A DNA stretch of 64,000 nt from Oscillospiraceae bacterium (lineage in GTDB: Bacteria; Bacillota; Clostridia; Oscillospirales; Ruminococcaceae). Under the pieces are notes generated by a model that worked only from the letters and a program-made list of their open reading frames with translations, made no database searches and was not told the DNA's origin. The position numbers and the translations under genes are program-made. The stretch covers positions 1 to 64,000 of the forward strand of contig JAJQIG010000022.1 of the NCBI GenBank assembly GCA_021199335.1, given 5' to 3'. This document shows positions 36,256 through 44,655 of the stretch, piece by piece (within the stretch, counting starts at the first letter, position 1; each line of letters opens with the position of its first letter).

Positions 36256-36477
36256 GGATTTTTCCCGCAGTATGCGGCATTCTCGATTTTTATATATCCG
36301 CTCGAAGAGATAATCACATTCGGCATCGGCTTATTAACTAATGCGTTTTTTCTTACGCCGCCGCCATTTTTATGCGCCATAATCTGCGCACACTTATTTT
36401 CTACATATTTCTTGTGCTTTTTAGTTTATATTGCTTTTATGAAGCTTCCTGATTTTAAGAAAATTTTTTGTAAATGA
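36256..36477 (+). pseudogene. Hydrophobic small ORF without a start codon (possible broken membrane protein gene)
   Basis: A 73-codon open frame reads as a membrane protein: YAAFSIFIYPLEEIITFG, FLCAIICAHLFSTYFLCFLV and a basic end KLPDFKKIFCK before TGA. It begins directly after an in-frame TAA. It lacks a usable ATG, GTG or TTG near the AAGGAGG at 36245-36251. An ATG at 36236 opens a different frame (MRIKEVKDFSR), which would join it by a -1 shift at a TTTTT run. It could be a pseudogene with a one-base indel, or chance. No family was recognised. Confidence 0.35.
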
Positions 36478-36533
36478 CTTAGAATAAATCCTCATTTCGA
36501 AATATAGTCCGTTTTGAGGAGCACAAAGAGCTC

Positions 36534-36627
36534 TGCGGGCGCTGCAAGGCTCGCAAGAATTATAGCAAACGTAATGGGTATGCGAGCGTTACACAGTTCG
36601 CCTGCAGCCCTTTAACGCTATCCCGCA
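36534..36627 (+). other. Nested three-stem RNA fold in the RNase J leader
   Basis: Three perfect helices are nested: TGCGGG (36534-36539) with CCCGCA (36622-36627), GCTGCA (36541-36546) with TGCAGC (36603-36608), and GCTCGC (36549-36554) with GCGAGC (36582-36587). The loop of the innermost stem has AACG, which could pair with CGTT just past it as a pseudoknot. It ends 47 bases before the RNase J start codon. There is no T-run. No known riboswitch class was recognised. Confidence 0.55.
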
Positions 36628-36674
36628 CAAGGAAATAATATTTTGCTTAATAAAAAAGAATAGAGGTTGAAAAC

Positions 36675-38687
36675 GTGGCAAAGGATATTGAAACTATAAC
36701 CGTAAATATGTATGGGGAGAGAATTTCTCCCAAAACACCGAAGCAGACTGAGGCCGCCGCTCCGCGCAAAAGCAGACCGTACAGCGGCTATCGCAGCAAA
36801 AATACACGGGCGGGTCAGTCCCCCCGTTACTCCCAGGCATCTCCCGCCCAGAAAAACGAAAAATCGGAAATCGGCGAGCCTAAACCAAGGAGAACCTATC
36901 AGAAGCGGACTCCGACACAAAGCCCTGCTGAACGGAAATCCCCCGAAAAGGCAATCATTGCGGAATCTTCTCCCGCAGAGCAAACAGGCATCAAACCCAT
37001 TTATCAGACAAACCATAAATCGGTTAAACGCACTCCCATAAAAATTATCCCATTGGGAGGTTTAAATGAAATCGGAAAAAATATGACGGTCTTTGAATGC
37101 GCAAACGATGCGTTTATTGTTGATTGCGGTCTTGCGTTCCCCGACAGCGATATGCCGGGCGTTGATCTTGTTATTCCCGATTTTACCTATGTTGAACAGA
37201 ATAAGGATAAAATCAGGGGCATTGTCATTACCCACGGACATGAGGATCACATCGGCGCACTTGCTTATTTGCTCAAAAAGGTCAATGTTCCCGTTTACGC
37301 AACAAGGCTTACTATCGGACTTATTGAAGGCAAGCTCACGGAGCATGGCATACTCGAGAGCGCTAAGCTTAATGTTTGCACCCCCCGTCAGACGATTAAA
37401 ATGGGCTGTATGGCGGTTGAATTTATCCGTGTAAACCATTCTATCCCCGATGCGGTGGCTCTTGCAATCCATACCCCTGCGGGCGTTATCGTCCATACGG
37501 GCGACTTTAAGGTTGACTTTACCCCGATTGAGGGCGGAATTATCGACCTTGCACGTTTCGGCGAGCTTGGCAGCAGGGGAGTCCTTGCCCTTATGGCTGA
37601 TTCCACAAATGCGGAACGTCCGGGGCACACCGCAACGGAACGAACCGTTGGAAATTCCTTTGAAAAGCTCTTTGACAAAGCCGAGGGAAAGCGAATTATA
37701 ATCGCAACATTCTCCTCAAATATCCACCGCATTCAGCAGATTGTAAACTGCGCAGTCAAAAATGGCAGAAAAATCGCCGTTTTCGGAAGAAGTATGCTTA
37801 ACGTAATTTCAACGGCGATAGAGCTTGGCTATTTAAAGCTCCCCGAGGGAATAATTATCGATATTGACGCTATGAACCGCTTCCCCGCCGAGAAAATTGT
37901 TCTTATTACAACGGGAAGTCAGGGTGAACCAATGTCCGCCCTTTCAAGAATGGCTATGAACGAGCACCGGAGCGTAACAATAACTCCGAATGACTTTATT
38001 ATAATAAGCGCAACGCCTATTCCGGGCAATGAAAAGCTTGTAACCAAGGTCGTTAACGAGCTTCTTAAAGCCGGCGCGGAGGTTATATATGAATCCATGT
38101 ATGACGTCCACGTTTCGGGCCACGCCTGCCAGGAGGAGCTAAAGCTTATGCTTGCCCTTACAAAGCCCAAGTTTTTTATCCCCGTTCACGGCGAATACAA
38201 GCACCTTAAAAAGCACGCAGGCCTTGCTTATGACCTTGGAATGGATAGGAATAACGTTATTATAACGAGCATTGGCAATGTTATTGAATCCGATGGCGTT
38301 GATATGAAGGTAACGGGTCAGGTTACGGCAGGGCGAGTTTTCGTGGACGGCCTCGGCGTTGGCGATGTCGGCTCAATTGTTATAAGGGACAGAAAGCACC
38401 TTGCCCAGGACGGTCTTATCATCGCCGTTACAACGATAGAGCTTGCGAGCGGAACGGTTCTTGCGGGCCCCGACATTGTTTCAAGGGGATTCGTTTATGT
38501 CCGTGAATCGGAGGAGCTTATGGATGCCGCAAAGGAAGTTCTTACAAAAACGCTCCAAAGCTGCCTTGACAACAACACCCGTGAATGGAATACAATCAAA
38601 ACAAAAATGAAAGACGATTTGGGCGACTTTATTTTCGCAAAAACCAAGAGAAAACCTATGATTCTTCCTATAATAATGGAGATCTGA
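36675..38687 (+). CDS. rnj: Ribonuclease J with a basic N-terminal extension
   Basis: A 670-residue metallo-beta-lactamase/beta-CASP ribonuclease with endo- and 5'-exonuclease activity, central to mRNA decay and rRNA processing in Gram-positive bacteria. Residues 1 to about 113 are an Arg/Lys/Pro/Ser-rich, low-complexity extension before KIIPLGGLNEIGKN. The metal motif HGHEDHIG is near residue 186. The beta-CASP region includes IATFSSNIHRIQQIV and TTGSQGEPMSALSRM, and the later metal residue is in PVHGEYKHL. The start is GTG at 36675 after AGAGG. Whether it is J1 or J2 cannot be decided. Confidence 0.93.
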   Translation: MAKDIETITVNMYGERISPKTPKQTEAAAPRKSRPYSGYRSKNTRAGQSPRYSQASPAQKNEKSEIGEPKPRRTYQKRTPTQSPAERKSPEKAIIAESSPAEQTGIKPIYQTNHKSVKRTPIKIIPLGGLNEIGKNMTVFECANDAFIVDCGLAFPDSDMPGVDLVIPDFTYVEQNKDKIRGIVITHGHEDHIGALAYLLKKVNVPVYATRLTIGLIEGKLTEHGILESAKLNVCTPRQTIKMGCMAVEFIRVNHSIPDAVALAIHTPAGVIVHTGDFKVDFTPIEGGIIDLARFGELGSRGVLALMADSTNAERPGHTATERTVGNSFEKLFDKAEGKRIIIATFSSNIHRIQQIVNCAVKNGRKIAVFGRSMLNVISTAIELGYLKLPEGIIIDIDAMNRFPAEKIVLITTGSQGEPMSALSRMAMNEHRSVTITPNDFIIISATPIPGNEKLVTKVVNELLKAGAEVIYESMYDVHVSGHACQEELKLMLALTKPKFFIPVHGEYKHLKKHAGLAYDLGMDRNNVIITSIGNVIESDGVDMKVTGQVTAGRVFVDGLGVGDVGSIVIRDRKHLAQDGLIIAVTTIELASGTVLAGPDIVSRGFVYVRESEELMDAAKEVLTKTLQSCLDNNTREWNTIKTKMKDDLGDFIFAKTKRKPMILPIIMEI

Positions 38688-38712
38688 GTAAAAAAAGGTT
38701 GGTGTAGGTAAA

Positions 38713-40704
38713 TTGACCGGTAAAAGATGGCTTGCATTCAAGCTGATTTCGATTCTTCTTGTTGTTGTTTCGCTTGCTTCGGCATTTTCCGTTGCGGAAA
38801 GCAATCCCACAAGGTTCTGGACACTGCTGTGCATAACCGCACTGACGGCTTTGGCATTTCTTGTGCTTCTTTCCGCCTCGCAAAAAAATCTCCACAAATT
38901 TGTTACGGAGATGGAGTCACAGCTTAACATTACCGAACGTGATTCCCTATATAAATTCCCTGCGCCCGCAGTTATTGTTGACAATGACGGAATTATCGTA
39001 TGGTATAACATAGCCTTCACGGAGCAGGTTTACGGAAACGATGCCTTCGGCGTCCATATCGGCAGCATTATCGACATTGACCTTGAAAAAACAATGAACA
39101 ACAAGAATGTAACTGTCGATTTTCAATCATCCCACTTTAAAATTTCCGCCGTTACAACGGAAAAGCGCGATATGGAATCCCAGCTTATTTCAAACCTTAC
39201 GCTCCTCTATTTTGAGGATATAAGCGATTATATCAACCTTGAAACCGAAATGAACGACCTTCGCCCGTCCATAATGCTTATCTCGATAGATAATTATGAC
39301 GAGCTTCTTGCAGACGGAAAGGAATCCGAAAAATCGCACATCCTTATTCAAATTGAAAAGCTGCTTGAAACCTACCTCGATGAGCATCACGGAATCCTCC
39401 GCAAGCTTTCCGCAGAGAAATTCTTCGCAATCGTTGAGGACAGATATATCAATTCAATGATTAACGATAAATTCAAAATCATTGAGGAGGTAAGGAGCGT
39501 TCCCGTTTCGAGCAAAACCCCCATAACCCTTTCAATAGGCGTTGGAATGGGCTCGACAGACCTTGCGGAAAGCGAACAGTTCGCAAGGCAGGCCCTTGAA
39601 ATGGCTCAGGGACGAGGCGGCGATCAGGTCGCCCTCAAGCGTGAAGAGGGTTATGAATTCTTCGGCGGAGTTTCAAATGGCATCGAAAAGCACACAAAGG
39701 TAAAAACAAGAATTGTTGCGACGGCGCTTTCCGACCTTATTGCTTCAAGCGGTTCGGTCCTTATCATGGGTCACCGCAACGGCGATATGGACAGTGTGGG
39801 CGCAGGAGCAGGCCTTTGCGGGGCAATAAGAATCCTTTCCCCCGATACGTATGTTAAAATGGTAGTCAACCTTGAAAGAAACCTTGCAAAGCCACTTATA
39901 GATCGGCTTAACGACAATCTTACCGGGGAAGAACCGGTGTTCGCTTCCCCGGAGGAGGCTCTTGAAAAAATAGATGAGAACACACTTCTCATAGTTGTTG
40001 ATACAAACAACAAGGACATACTCGACAGCGCCGAAATATACAATGCCGCAAAGCAGGTTGTTGTTATCGACCACCATAGGCAGGTCGTTAACTATATCGA
40101 TAATGCGGTAATTTTCCACCATGAGCCTTACGCATCATCGGCAAGCGAAATGGTTGCGGAGATTATACAGTATTTTCCGGGAGTGGACAAGCTCCAAAGC
40201 TATTTTGCCGATGTTATGCTTGCGGGAATAATGCTTGACACAAAGGATTTTGTAATGCGAACAGGAGTACGAACCTTTGAAGCGGCGGCGTTCCTCAGAA
40301 AACTCGGCGCAGATATGGTTGCGGTAAAGGGACTTTTCGCAAACTCGGTGGACTGCATTCAAAAACGCTCGCAGCTTCTTACCTCGGCGGAAATTTATCA
40401 CCGCTGCGCAATAGCCGTCGATGATTCCGCAGATGAATGCATAAGGGTTGCTTCGGCTCAGGCAGCCGACCAAATGCTTGAAATTGTCGATGTTGACGCA
40501 AGCTTTGTTATTTTCAGGACGGCGCAGGGAATAAATATCTCCGCGCGTTCATTGGGCGCAATGAATGTACAGATTATAATGGAAAAGCTCGGCGGCGGCG
40601 GACACCAAACTATGGCTGCCGCACAGTTCGAGGACATAACGGTCTTTGAGGCAAAGGCTAAGCTTGTCGGCGCTATAGATGAATTTATTGCAAATATATC
40701 GTAA
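38713..40704 (+). CDS. gdpP: Cyclic-di-AMP phosphodiesterase, GdpP type
   Basis: A 663-residue membrane enzyme that degrades c-di-AMP. It has two N-terminal transmembrane helices (about residues 8-55), a PAS-like domain, and a degenerate GGDEF domain whose signature is lost. The DHH domain (GHRNGDMDSVGAG near residue 352 and IDHHR near 451) and DHHA1 domain (GGGGHQTMAA near 635) follow. This is the complete GdpP domain order. The start is TTG at 38713, 25 bases after RNase J. rplI and dnaB follow, the classic gdpP-rplI-dnaB order of Firmicutes. Confidence 0.95.
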   Translation: MTGKRWLAFKLISILLVVVSLASAFSVAESNPTRFWTLLCITALTALAFLVLLSASQKNLHKFVTEMESQLNITERDSLYKFPAPAVIVDNDGIIVWYNIAFTEQVYGNDAFGVHIGSIIDIDLEKTMNNKNVTVDFQSSHFKISAVTTEKRDMESQLISNLTLLYFEDISDYINLETEMNDLRPSIMLISIDNYDELLADGKESEKSHILIQIEKLLETYLDEHHGILRKLSAEKFFAIVEDRYINSMINDKFKIIEEVRSVPVSSKTPITLSIGVGMGSTDLAESEQFARQALEMAQGRGGDQVALKREEGYEFFGGVSNGIEKHTKVKTRIVATALSDLIASSGSVLIMGHRNGDMDSVGAGAGLCGAIRILSPDTYVKMVVNLERNLAKPLIDRLNDNLTGEEPVFASPEEALEKIDENTLLIVVDTNNKDILDSAEIYNAAKQVVVIDHHRQVVNYIDNAVIFHHEPYASSASEMVAEIIQYFPGVDKLQSYFADVMLAGIMLDTKDFVMRTGVRTFEAAAFLRKLGADMVAVKGLFANSVDCIQKRSQLLTSAEIYHRCAIAVDDSADECIRVASAQAADQMLEIVDVDASFVIFRTAQGINISARSLGAMNVQIIMEKLGGGGHQTMAAAQFEDITVFEAKAKLVGAIDEFIANIS

Positions 40705-40731
40705 TACCAAAAACAGAGAGGATGTTGATTT

Positions 40732-41178
40732 ATGAAGGTTATTTTCTTACAGGATGTAAAGGGTACGGCAAAAAAAGGCGATGTTAAAGAGGTTTCGGAC
40801 GGTTATGCAAGAAACTTCCTTCTTGTAAAGGGCTTGGCTGTTGAAGCCAATGCAAAAAATATGTCCGACCTTGCGGGAAAGAAGGCATCCGAACAGCACA
40901 AAGCCGATGTTGCAAAGCAGGAAGCGGAGGATTCCGCAGCAAAGATAAAGGGCAAAACCGTAACCTACAAATGCAAAGCGGGTCAGGGCGGAAAGCTCTT
41001 CGGCTCGGTTACATCGGGAAATATTGCCGATGCGGTAAAGGAACAGCTCGGAGTTTCCGTTGATAAGAAGAAGATTTCTCTCTCAGGCGAAATCAAAGCA
41101 TTCGGTACTTACACCGCAGAGATTAAGTTCCTTGCGGGAGTTTCGGAAAAAATCACGGTTGATGTTGTTGAAGAATAA
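40732..41178 (+). CDS. rplI: 50S ribosomal protein L9
   Basis: A 148-residue large-subunit protein with two globular domains joined by a long helix. [21 protein letters not shown] and [13 protein letters not shown] are typical of the rRNA-binding N-domain, and the C-domain contains [15 protein letters not shown]. It lies between gdpP and dnaB. Confidence 0.97.
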   Translation: MKVIFLQDVKGTAKKGDVKEVSDGYARNFLLVKGLAVEANAKNMSDLAGKKASEQHKADVAKQEAEDSAAKIKGKTVTYKCKAGQGGKLFGSVTSGNIADAVKEQLGVSVDKKKISLSGEIKAFGTYTAEIKFLAGVSEKITVDVVEE

Positions 41179-41191
41179 CAAAAGATTGAAA

Positions 41192-41231
41192 ATCGGCAGG
41201 GGTTTTGCGGAAATCATAAAGCCCCTGCCGA
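41192..41231 (+). other. Intercistronic hairpin between rplI and dnaB
   Basis: TCGGCAGGGG and CCCCTGCCGA form a perfect 10-bp stem with a loop of about 20 bases and no T-run. It is more likely an RNA-processing or partial attenuation site than a full terminator. Confidence 0.5.
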
Positions 41232-41253
41232 AAATCCCAAAGAGGTGAGGATA

Positions 41254-42609
41254 ATGGACATAGGCAGCCTTACAGCGGGGGAGCTTCCGTACAGCCTTGA
41301 AGCGGAACAAACCGTCCTCGGCGCCGTTCTGCTCGATAACGATGCGCTCAGCGTTGCAATGAATTACCTTAAACCGGAGAGCTTTTATGTTTCCATGCAC
41401 AAAGAGCTTTTCTCAATCATAATCCGCTTTTTTACAATGGGTACCGACGCTGATATTATCACCGTTCTTAACGAAGCGGTAAAGGCAAAGGTTTTTGAGA
41501 ACGCTAAAGTAGGAAAGGAATACCTTTCAACAATTATGGAGGGCGTTCCGACAACAAGGAATATCGAAAGCTACTGCAGGATTGTTGAGGGAAAATACTA
41601 TATTCGTTCCTTAATTTCCGCTTCAAAGGAAATTATCGAAATGTGTTCCTCGGGCGAGGATGACGCCGACCGCCTTCTTGACTATGCGGAGCAGAAAATT
41701 TACGACATCCGCCAGGGCAGAGAGGTTTCAGGCTTCACAAAGATCGATGAAGTCGTTATGACCGCATACGATGAATTGGGCAGGAAATCCGGCCCCGACC
41801 GTGAAAAATACCTCGGAACAGGCTCCGGCTTCTCCGACCTCGATAATGTCATTACGGGGCTTAATAAGTCCGACCTGCTCATAGTTGCGGCGCGTCCCGC
41901 AATGGGCAAAACATCGTTTGTTCTTAACGTTGCAACAAACGTCTGCCGCCACCATGACGATAAAGATGTTGTAATCTTCTCGCTCGAAATGTCAAAGGAA
42001 CAGATTGTTACCCGTATGCTTTCCTCCGAAAGCCTTGTTGACAGCGATAAGCTCATGAAGGGCAACATCGTCGGCGAGGATTGGACAAGGCTTGCAAGGG
42101 GAGCGGAACGTCTTTCAAAAATGCCCATTTATCTGGACGATACTGCGGGAATAACCGTCACCCAGATGAAAGCAAAACTCAGGAGGATGAAAAACCTCGG
42201 TATGGTCGTCATCGATTATCTCCAGCTTATGAGCTCGGGAAGAAGAATTGACAACCGTGTAAACGAAATATCCGAAATGACACGTCAGCTAAAGCTTATG
42301 GCAAAGGAGCTTAACGTCCCCGTTATCGTCCTTTCCCAGCTTTCACGTTCCGTTGAATCAAGGACGGATAAACGTCCCGTTCTTTCCGACCTTCGTGAAT
42401 CGGGTTCAATCGAGCAGGATGCCGATATTGTTATGTTTTTATATCGTGACTATTATTATAACAGGGAGAAATGCCCCGACCCAACGCTTGCCGAGTGCAT
42501 AGTCGCAAAAAATCGTCACGGCGAAACGGGTACCGTTAACCTCCGTTGGAACGGTCAGTTCACGCTGTTCCTTTCCGCCGACCGCCGCCCCGTATCGGAG
42601 GAAAAGTAA
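41254..42609 (+). CDS. dnaB: Replicative DNA helicase
   Basis: A 451-residue hexameric helicase that unwinds DNA at the replication fork. The N-terminal domain begins LPYSLEAEQTVLGAVL. The Walker A motif is ARPAMGKTSF near residue 212, the Walker B region VVIDYLQLM near 322, and the arginine-finger region DLRESGSIEQDADIV near 378. The ATG at 41254 after AGAGGTGAGG is preferred over one three codons upstream. It ends two bases before tilS. Confidence 0.97.
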   Translation: MDIGSLTAGELPYSLEAEQTVLGAVLLDNDALSVAMNYLKPESFYVSMHKELFSIIIRFFTMGTDADIITVLNEAVKAKVFENAKVGKEYLSTIMEGVPTTRNIESYCRIVEGKYYIRSLISASKEIIEMCSSGEDDADRLLDYAEQKIYDIRQGREVSGFTKIDEVVMTAYDELGRKSGPDREKYLGTGSGFSDLDNVITGLNKSDLLIVAARPAMGKTSFVLNVATNVCRHHDDKDVVIFSLEMSKEQIVTRMLSSESLVDSDKLMKGNIVGEDWTRLARGAERLSKMPIYLDDTAGITVTQMKAKLRRMKNLGMVVIDYLQLMSSGRRIDNRVNEISEMTRQLKLMAKELNVPVIVLSQLSRSVESRTDKRPVLSDLRESGSIEQDADIVMFLYRDYYYNREKCPDPTLAECIVAKNRHGETGTVNLRWNGQFTLFLSADRRPVSEEK

Positions 42610-42611
42610 CG

Positions 42612-43925
42612 ATGCCCTTTGAAGAAAATGTACGGCTTGCTGTTTCGAGGTATTCCATGCTCCGGGACGTCAATACCGTTTATATCGGGCTTTCGGGCGG
42701 AGCGGACAGCGTTTCTCTGCTGCTTATAATGAGGGAGCTTGCGGCGGAGAGGGGCTTCCCCCTCCGTGCGGTTCATATAAACCACCACATACGCGGGGAG
42801 GAAAGCGACCGTGATATGAGCTTCTGCCAAAGCCTTTGTGAACGCCTTGAAATTCCGATTGACGTTTACCATGTCGATGCCGTAGGATACTCAAGGGAGA
42901 ACGGCTTTTCTCTTGAAGAGGGCGCAAGAAGGCTTCGATACGAAATTTTTGAAGGAATTCCCGACGACTGCCGCCTTGCAACGGCGCATACCCTTAACGA
43001 CAGCGCCGAAACGGTTATTTTTAACCTTTCAAGAGGAACAGGGATAAAAGGACTTGCGGGAATCCCGCCCGTCAGGGATAAATTTATCCGTCCGCTTATA
43101 TACTGTAAGCGTGGGGAGGTTGAAGAATTTCTCTCAAAAAAGGGTCAGGACTTTGTTACCGACAGCACAAATCTCTCGGACGATTGTTCAAGAAATAAAA
43201 TTCGCCATGAAATCATTCCGCTTATGGACGAAATTCACGGCGGCTTTTTGGGGAACATACAGCGAATGACGGAAAACCTTGCAGACGACTGCGATTTTAT
43301 CGAGAAAGCCGCAAAGGATGCCGAAGAAAAGGATTTGCAAACCCTTCACCCCGCCCTGCGGAGAAGAGTTATAATGAATTTCCTGAAAAATTCGGGGGCG
43401 GAGATAAGCGCCGCAAAGGTTGCCGAGATTGAGGAAGCCGCCGTTAAGGGCGGCGGAAAGGTCAATCTTTCGGGAAATACCATTGCAAAAATAAAGGATG
43501 GCAGGCTTACAATTTCAGCCGCCCGAAGAGAACGCATAATCTTTCCCGATACCCGAGTTCACACGGGCGAAAATCCGTTTTTGTGTGATAAAACGGTGAT
43601 AATTGAAGAAAACAACTGCGAAAACGGCAATTTCGGATGTATTATTAATGATTTGTTCACAAAAGAAATGCTCGATTATGATAAAATACAAGGTGATGTT
43701 ATTCTAAGGAACAGACGTAACGGCGATAGCTATGTCAGAGCGGGAAGAAACATTACAAGCAAGCTGAAAAAGCTTATGAATGAAGAATACAGCGAGGAGG
43801 AACGTGACCTTGTCCCCATTTTGGCTGATGAAAAGGGGATAATTTGGGTGAACGGATTCGGAATCGCCGACAGAGTTAAGATAGATGAGAATACAAAAAG
43901 AATATGGATTATAACTTACGACTGA
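42612..43925 (+). CDS. tilS: tRNA(Ile)-lysidine synthase
   Basis: A 437-residue enzyme that converts C34 of tRNA-Ile(CAU) to lysidine, so that it reads AUA. The PP-loop ATP motif is IGLSGGADS near residue 27, followed by HINHHIRGEESD and AHTLNDSAET. TilS substrate-binding and C-terminal domains occupy the remainder. The start is two bases after the dnaB stop. The last codons and the TGA stop lie inside the hairpin repeat at 43910-44049, so the repeat has supplied the C-terminal ITYD. hpt and ftsH follow in the conserved tilS-hpt-ftsH order. Confidence 0.95.
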   Translation: MPFEENVRLAVSRYSMLRDVNTVYIGLSGGADSVSLLLIMRELAAERGFPLRAVHINHHIRGEESDRDMSFCQSLCERLEIPIDVYHVDAVGYSRENGFSLEEGARRLRYEIFEGIPDDCRLATAHTLNDSAETVIFNLSRGTGIKGLAGIPPVRDKFIRPLIYCKRGEVEEFLSKKGQDFVTDSTNLSDDCSRNKIRHEIIPLMDEIHGGFLGNIQRMTENLADDCDFIEKAAKDAEEKDLQTLHPALRRRVIMNFLKNSGAEISAAKVAEIEEAAVKGGGKVNLSGNTIAKIKDGRLTISAARRERIIFPDTRVHTGENPFLCDKTVIIEENNCENGNFGCIINDLFTKEMLDYDKIQGDVILRNRRNGDSYVRAGRNITSKLKKLMNEEYSEEERDLVPILADEKGIIWVNGFGIADRVKIDENTKRIWIITYD

Positions 43926-44049
43926 TGTCCCCGTCTCTTCAGGCGGGGGAGCATACGGTCTTTCAATGGGGGGATACACCCCCACTGAAAATAAGGGGTT
44001 AACGCCCCGGCCGTTCGTTAGATGACGGGGCAATGCCCCCTTATTTGAA
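43910..44049 (+). repeat. Multi-hairpin dispersed repeat, copy B
   Basis: This is the second copy of the element at 7204-7348, in opposite orientation. It starts TATAACTTACGACTGATG, carries hairpins GGCGGGGG-type, CAATGGGGGG/CCCCCACTGAA, AAGGGGTTAACGCCCC and GGGGC/GCCCCC, and ends TTATTTGAA. Differences between copies often keep pairing. It overlaps the end of tilS. Its last bases abut GAAGGA, the ribosome binding site of hpt, so it lies within one operon transcript. Confidence 0.75.
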
Positions 44050-44061
44050 GGATCGAAAAAG

Positions 44062-44616
44062 ATGGATGCTGTAAGCCTTAAATGCCAAAAGCTTGATAAA
44101 ATTAAAAGAATTCTTATTTCCGAGGAGGAAATAAGGGCTAAAACAAAGGAGATAGGCGCCCTTATCAGCAGGGAATACCAAGGAAAACCACTGCTGCTTG
44201 TAAGCATTTTAAAGGGTTCGTTTATATTTTTGGCGGATTTGTGTCGTGAAATATCCATACCCTGCGAGGTCGGCTTTATGTGCGCCGAAAGCTATTATAA
44301 CGGTACCGCTTCTTCAGGCAGCGTGAACATTGTTCTTGACCTTAAACAGGATATTTCCGAATATAACGTCATAATTGTTGAGGACATTGTGGATTCGGGA
44401 AGAACCCTTTCCGAGGTTGTTAAAATGCTTGCGGGGAGAAATCCCATCTCACTCAAGGTTTATACCCTTATGGATAAGCCGGAAAGGCGAGAGGTGGACT
44501 TTAAGCCCGATTACGCGCTTTTCACTGTTCCCGACCTTTTTGTTGTAGGTTACGGTTTGGATTGCGGCGAATACTACCGCAATTTACCATATGTTGCAGA
44601 GTACGACTGCAGCTGA
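44062..44616 (+). CDS. hpt: Hypoxanthine phosphoribosyltransferase
   Basis: A 184-residue purine salvage enzyme that makes IMP or GMP from hypoxanthine or guanine and PRPP. The PRPP-binding loop is VEDIVDSGRTL near residue 106, with LVSILKGSFIF near 50 and VVGYGLDCGEYYRNLP at the C-terminus. The start follows GAAGGA directly at the edge of the hairpin repeat. In the tilS-hpt-ftsH cluster of Bacillus, Hpt also interacts with TilS to regulate ftsH. That is not testable here. Confidence 0.96.
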   Translation: MDAVSLKCQKLDKIKRILISEEEIRAKTKEIGALISREYQGKPLLLVSILKGSFIFLADLCREISIPCEVGFMCAESYYNGTASSGSVNIVLDLKQDISEYNVIIVEDIVDSGRTLSEVVKMLAGRNPISLKVYTLMDKPERREVDFKPDYALFTVPDLFVVGYGLDCGEYYRNLPYVAEYDCS

Positions 44617-44655
44617 TTTTATCGTACAGTTTATACAGATAGTAAGGAGAAAAAA

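Noticed and set aside
41192..41231. Full intrinsic terminator between rplI and dnaB
   Set aside because: The stem is perfect, but no T-run follows on the plus strand, and gdpP-rplI-dnaB are normally co-transcribed.
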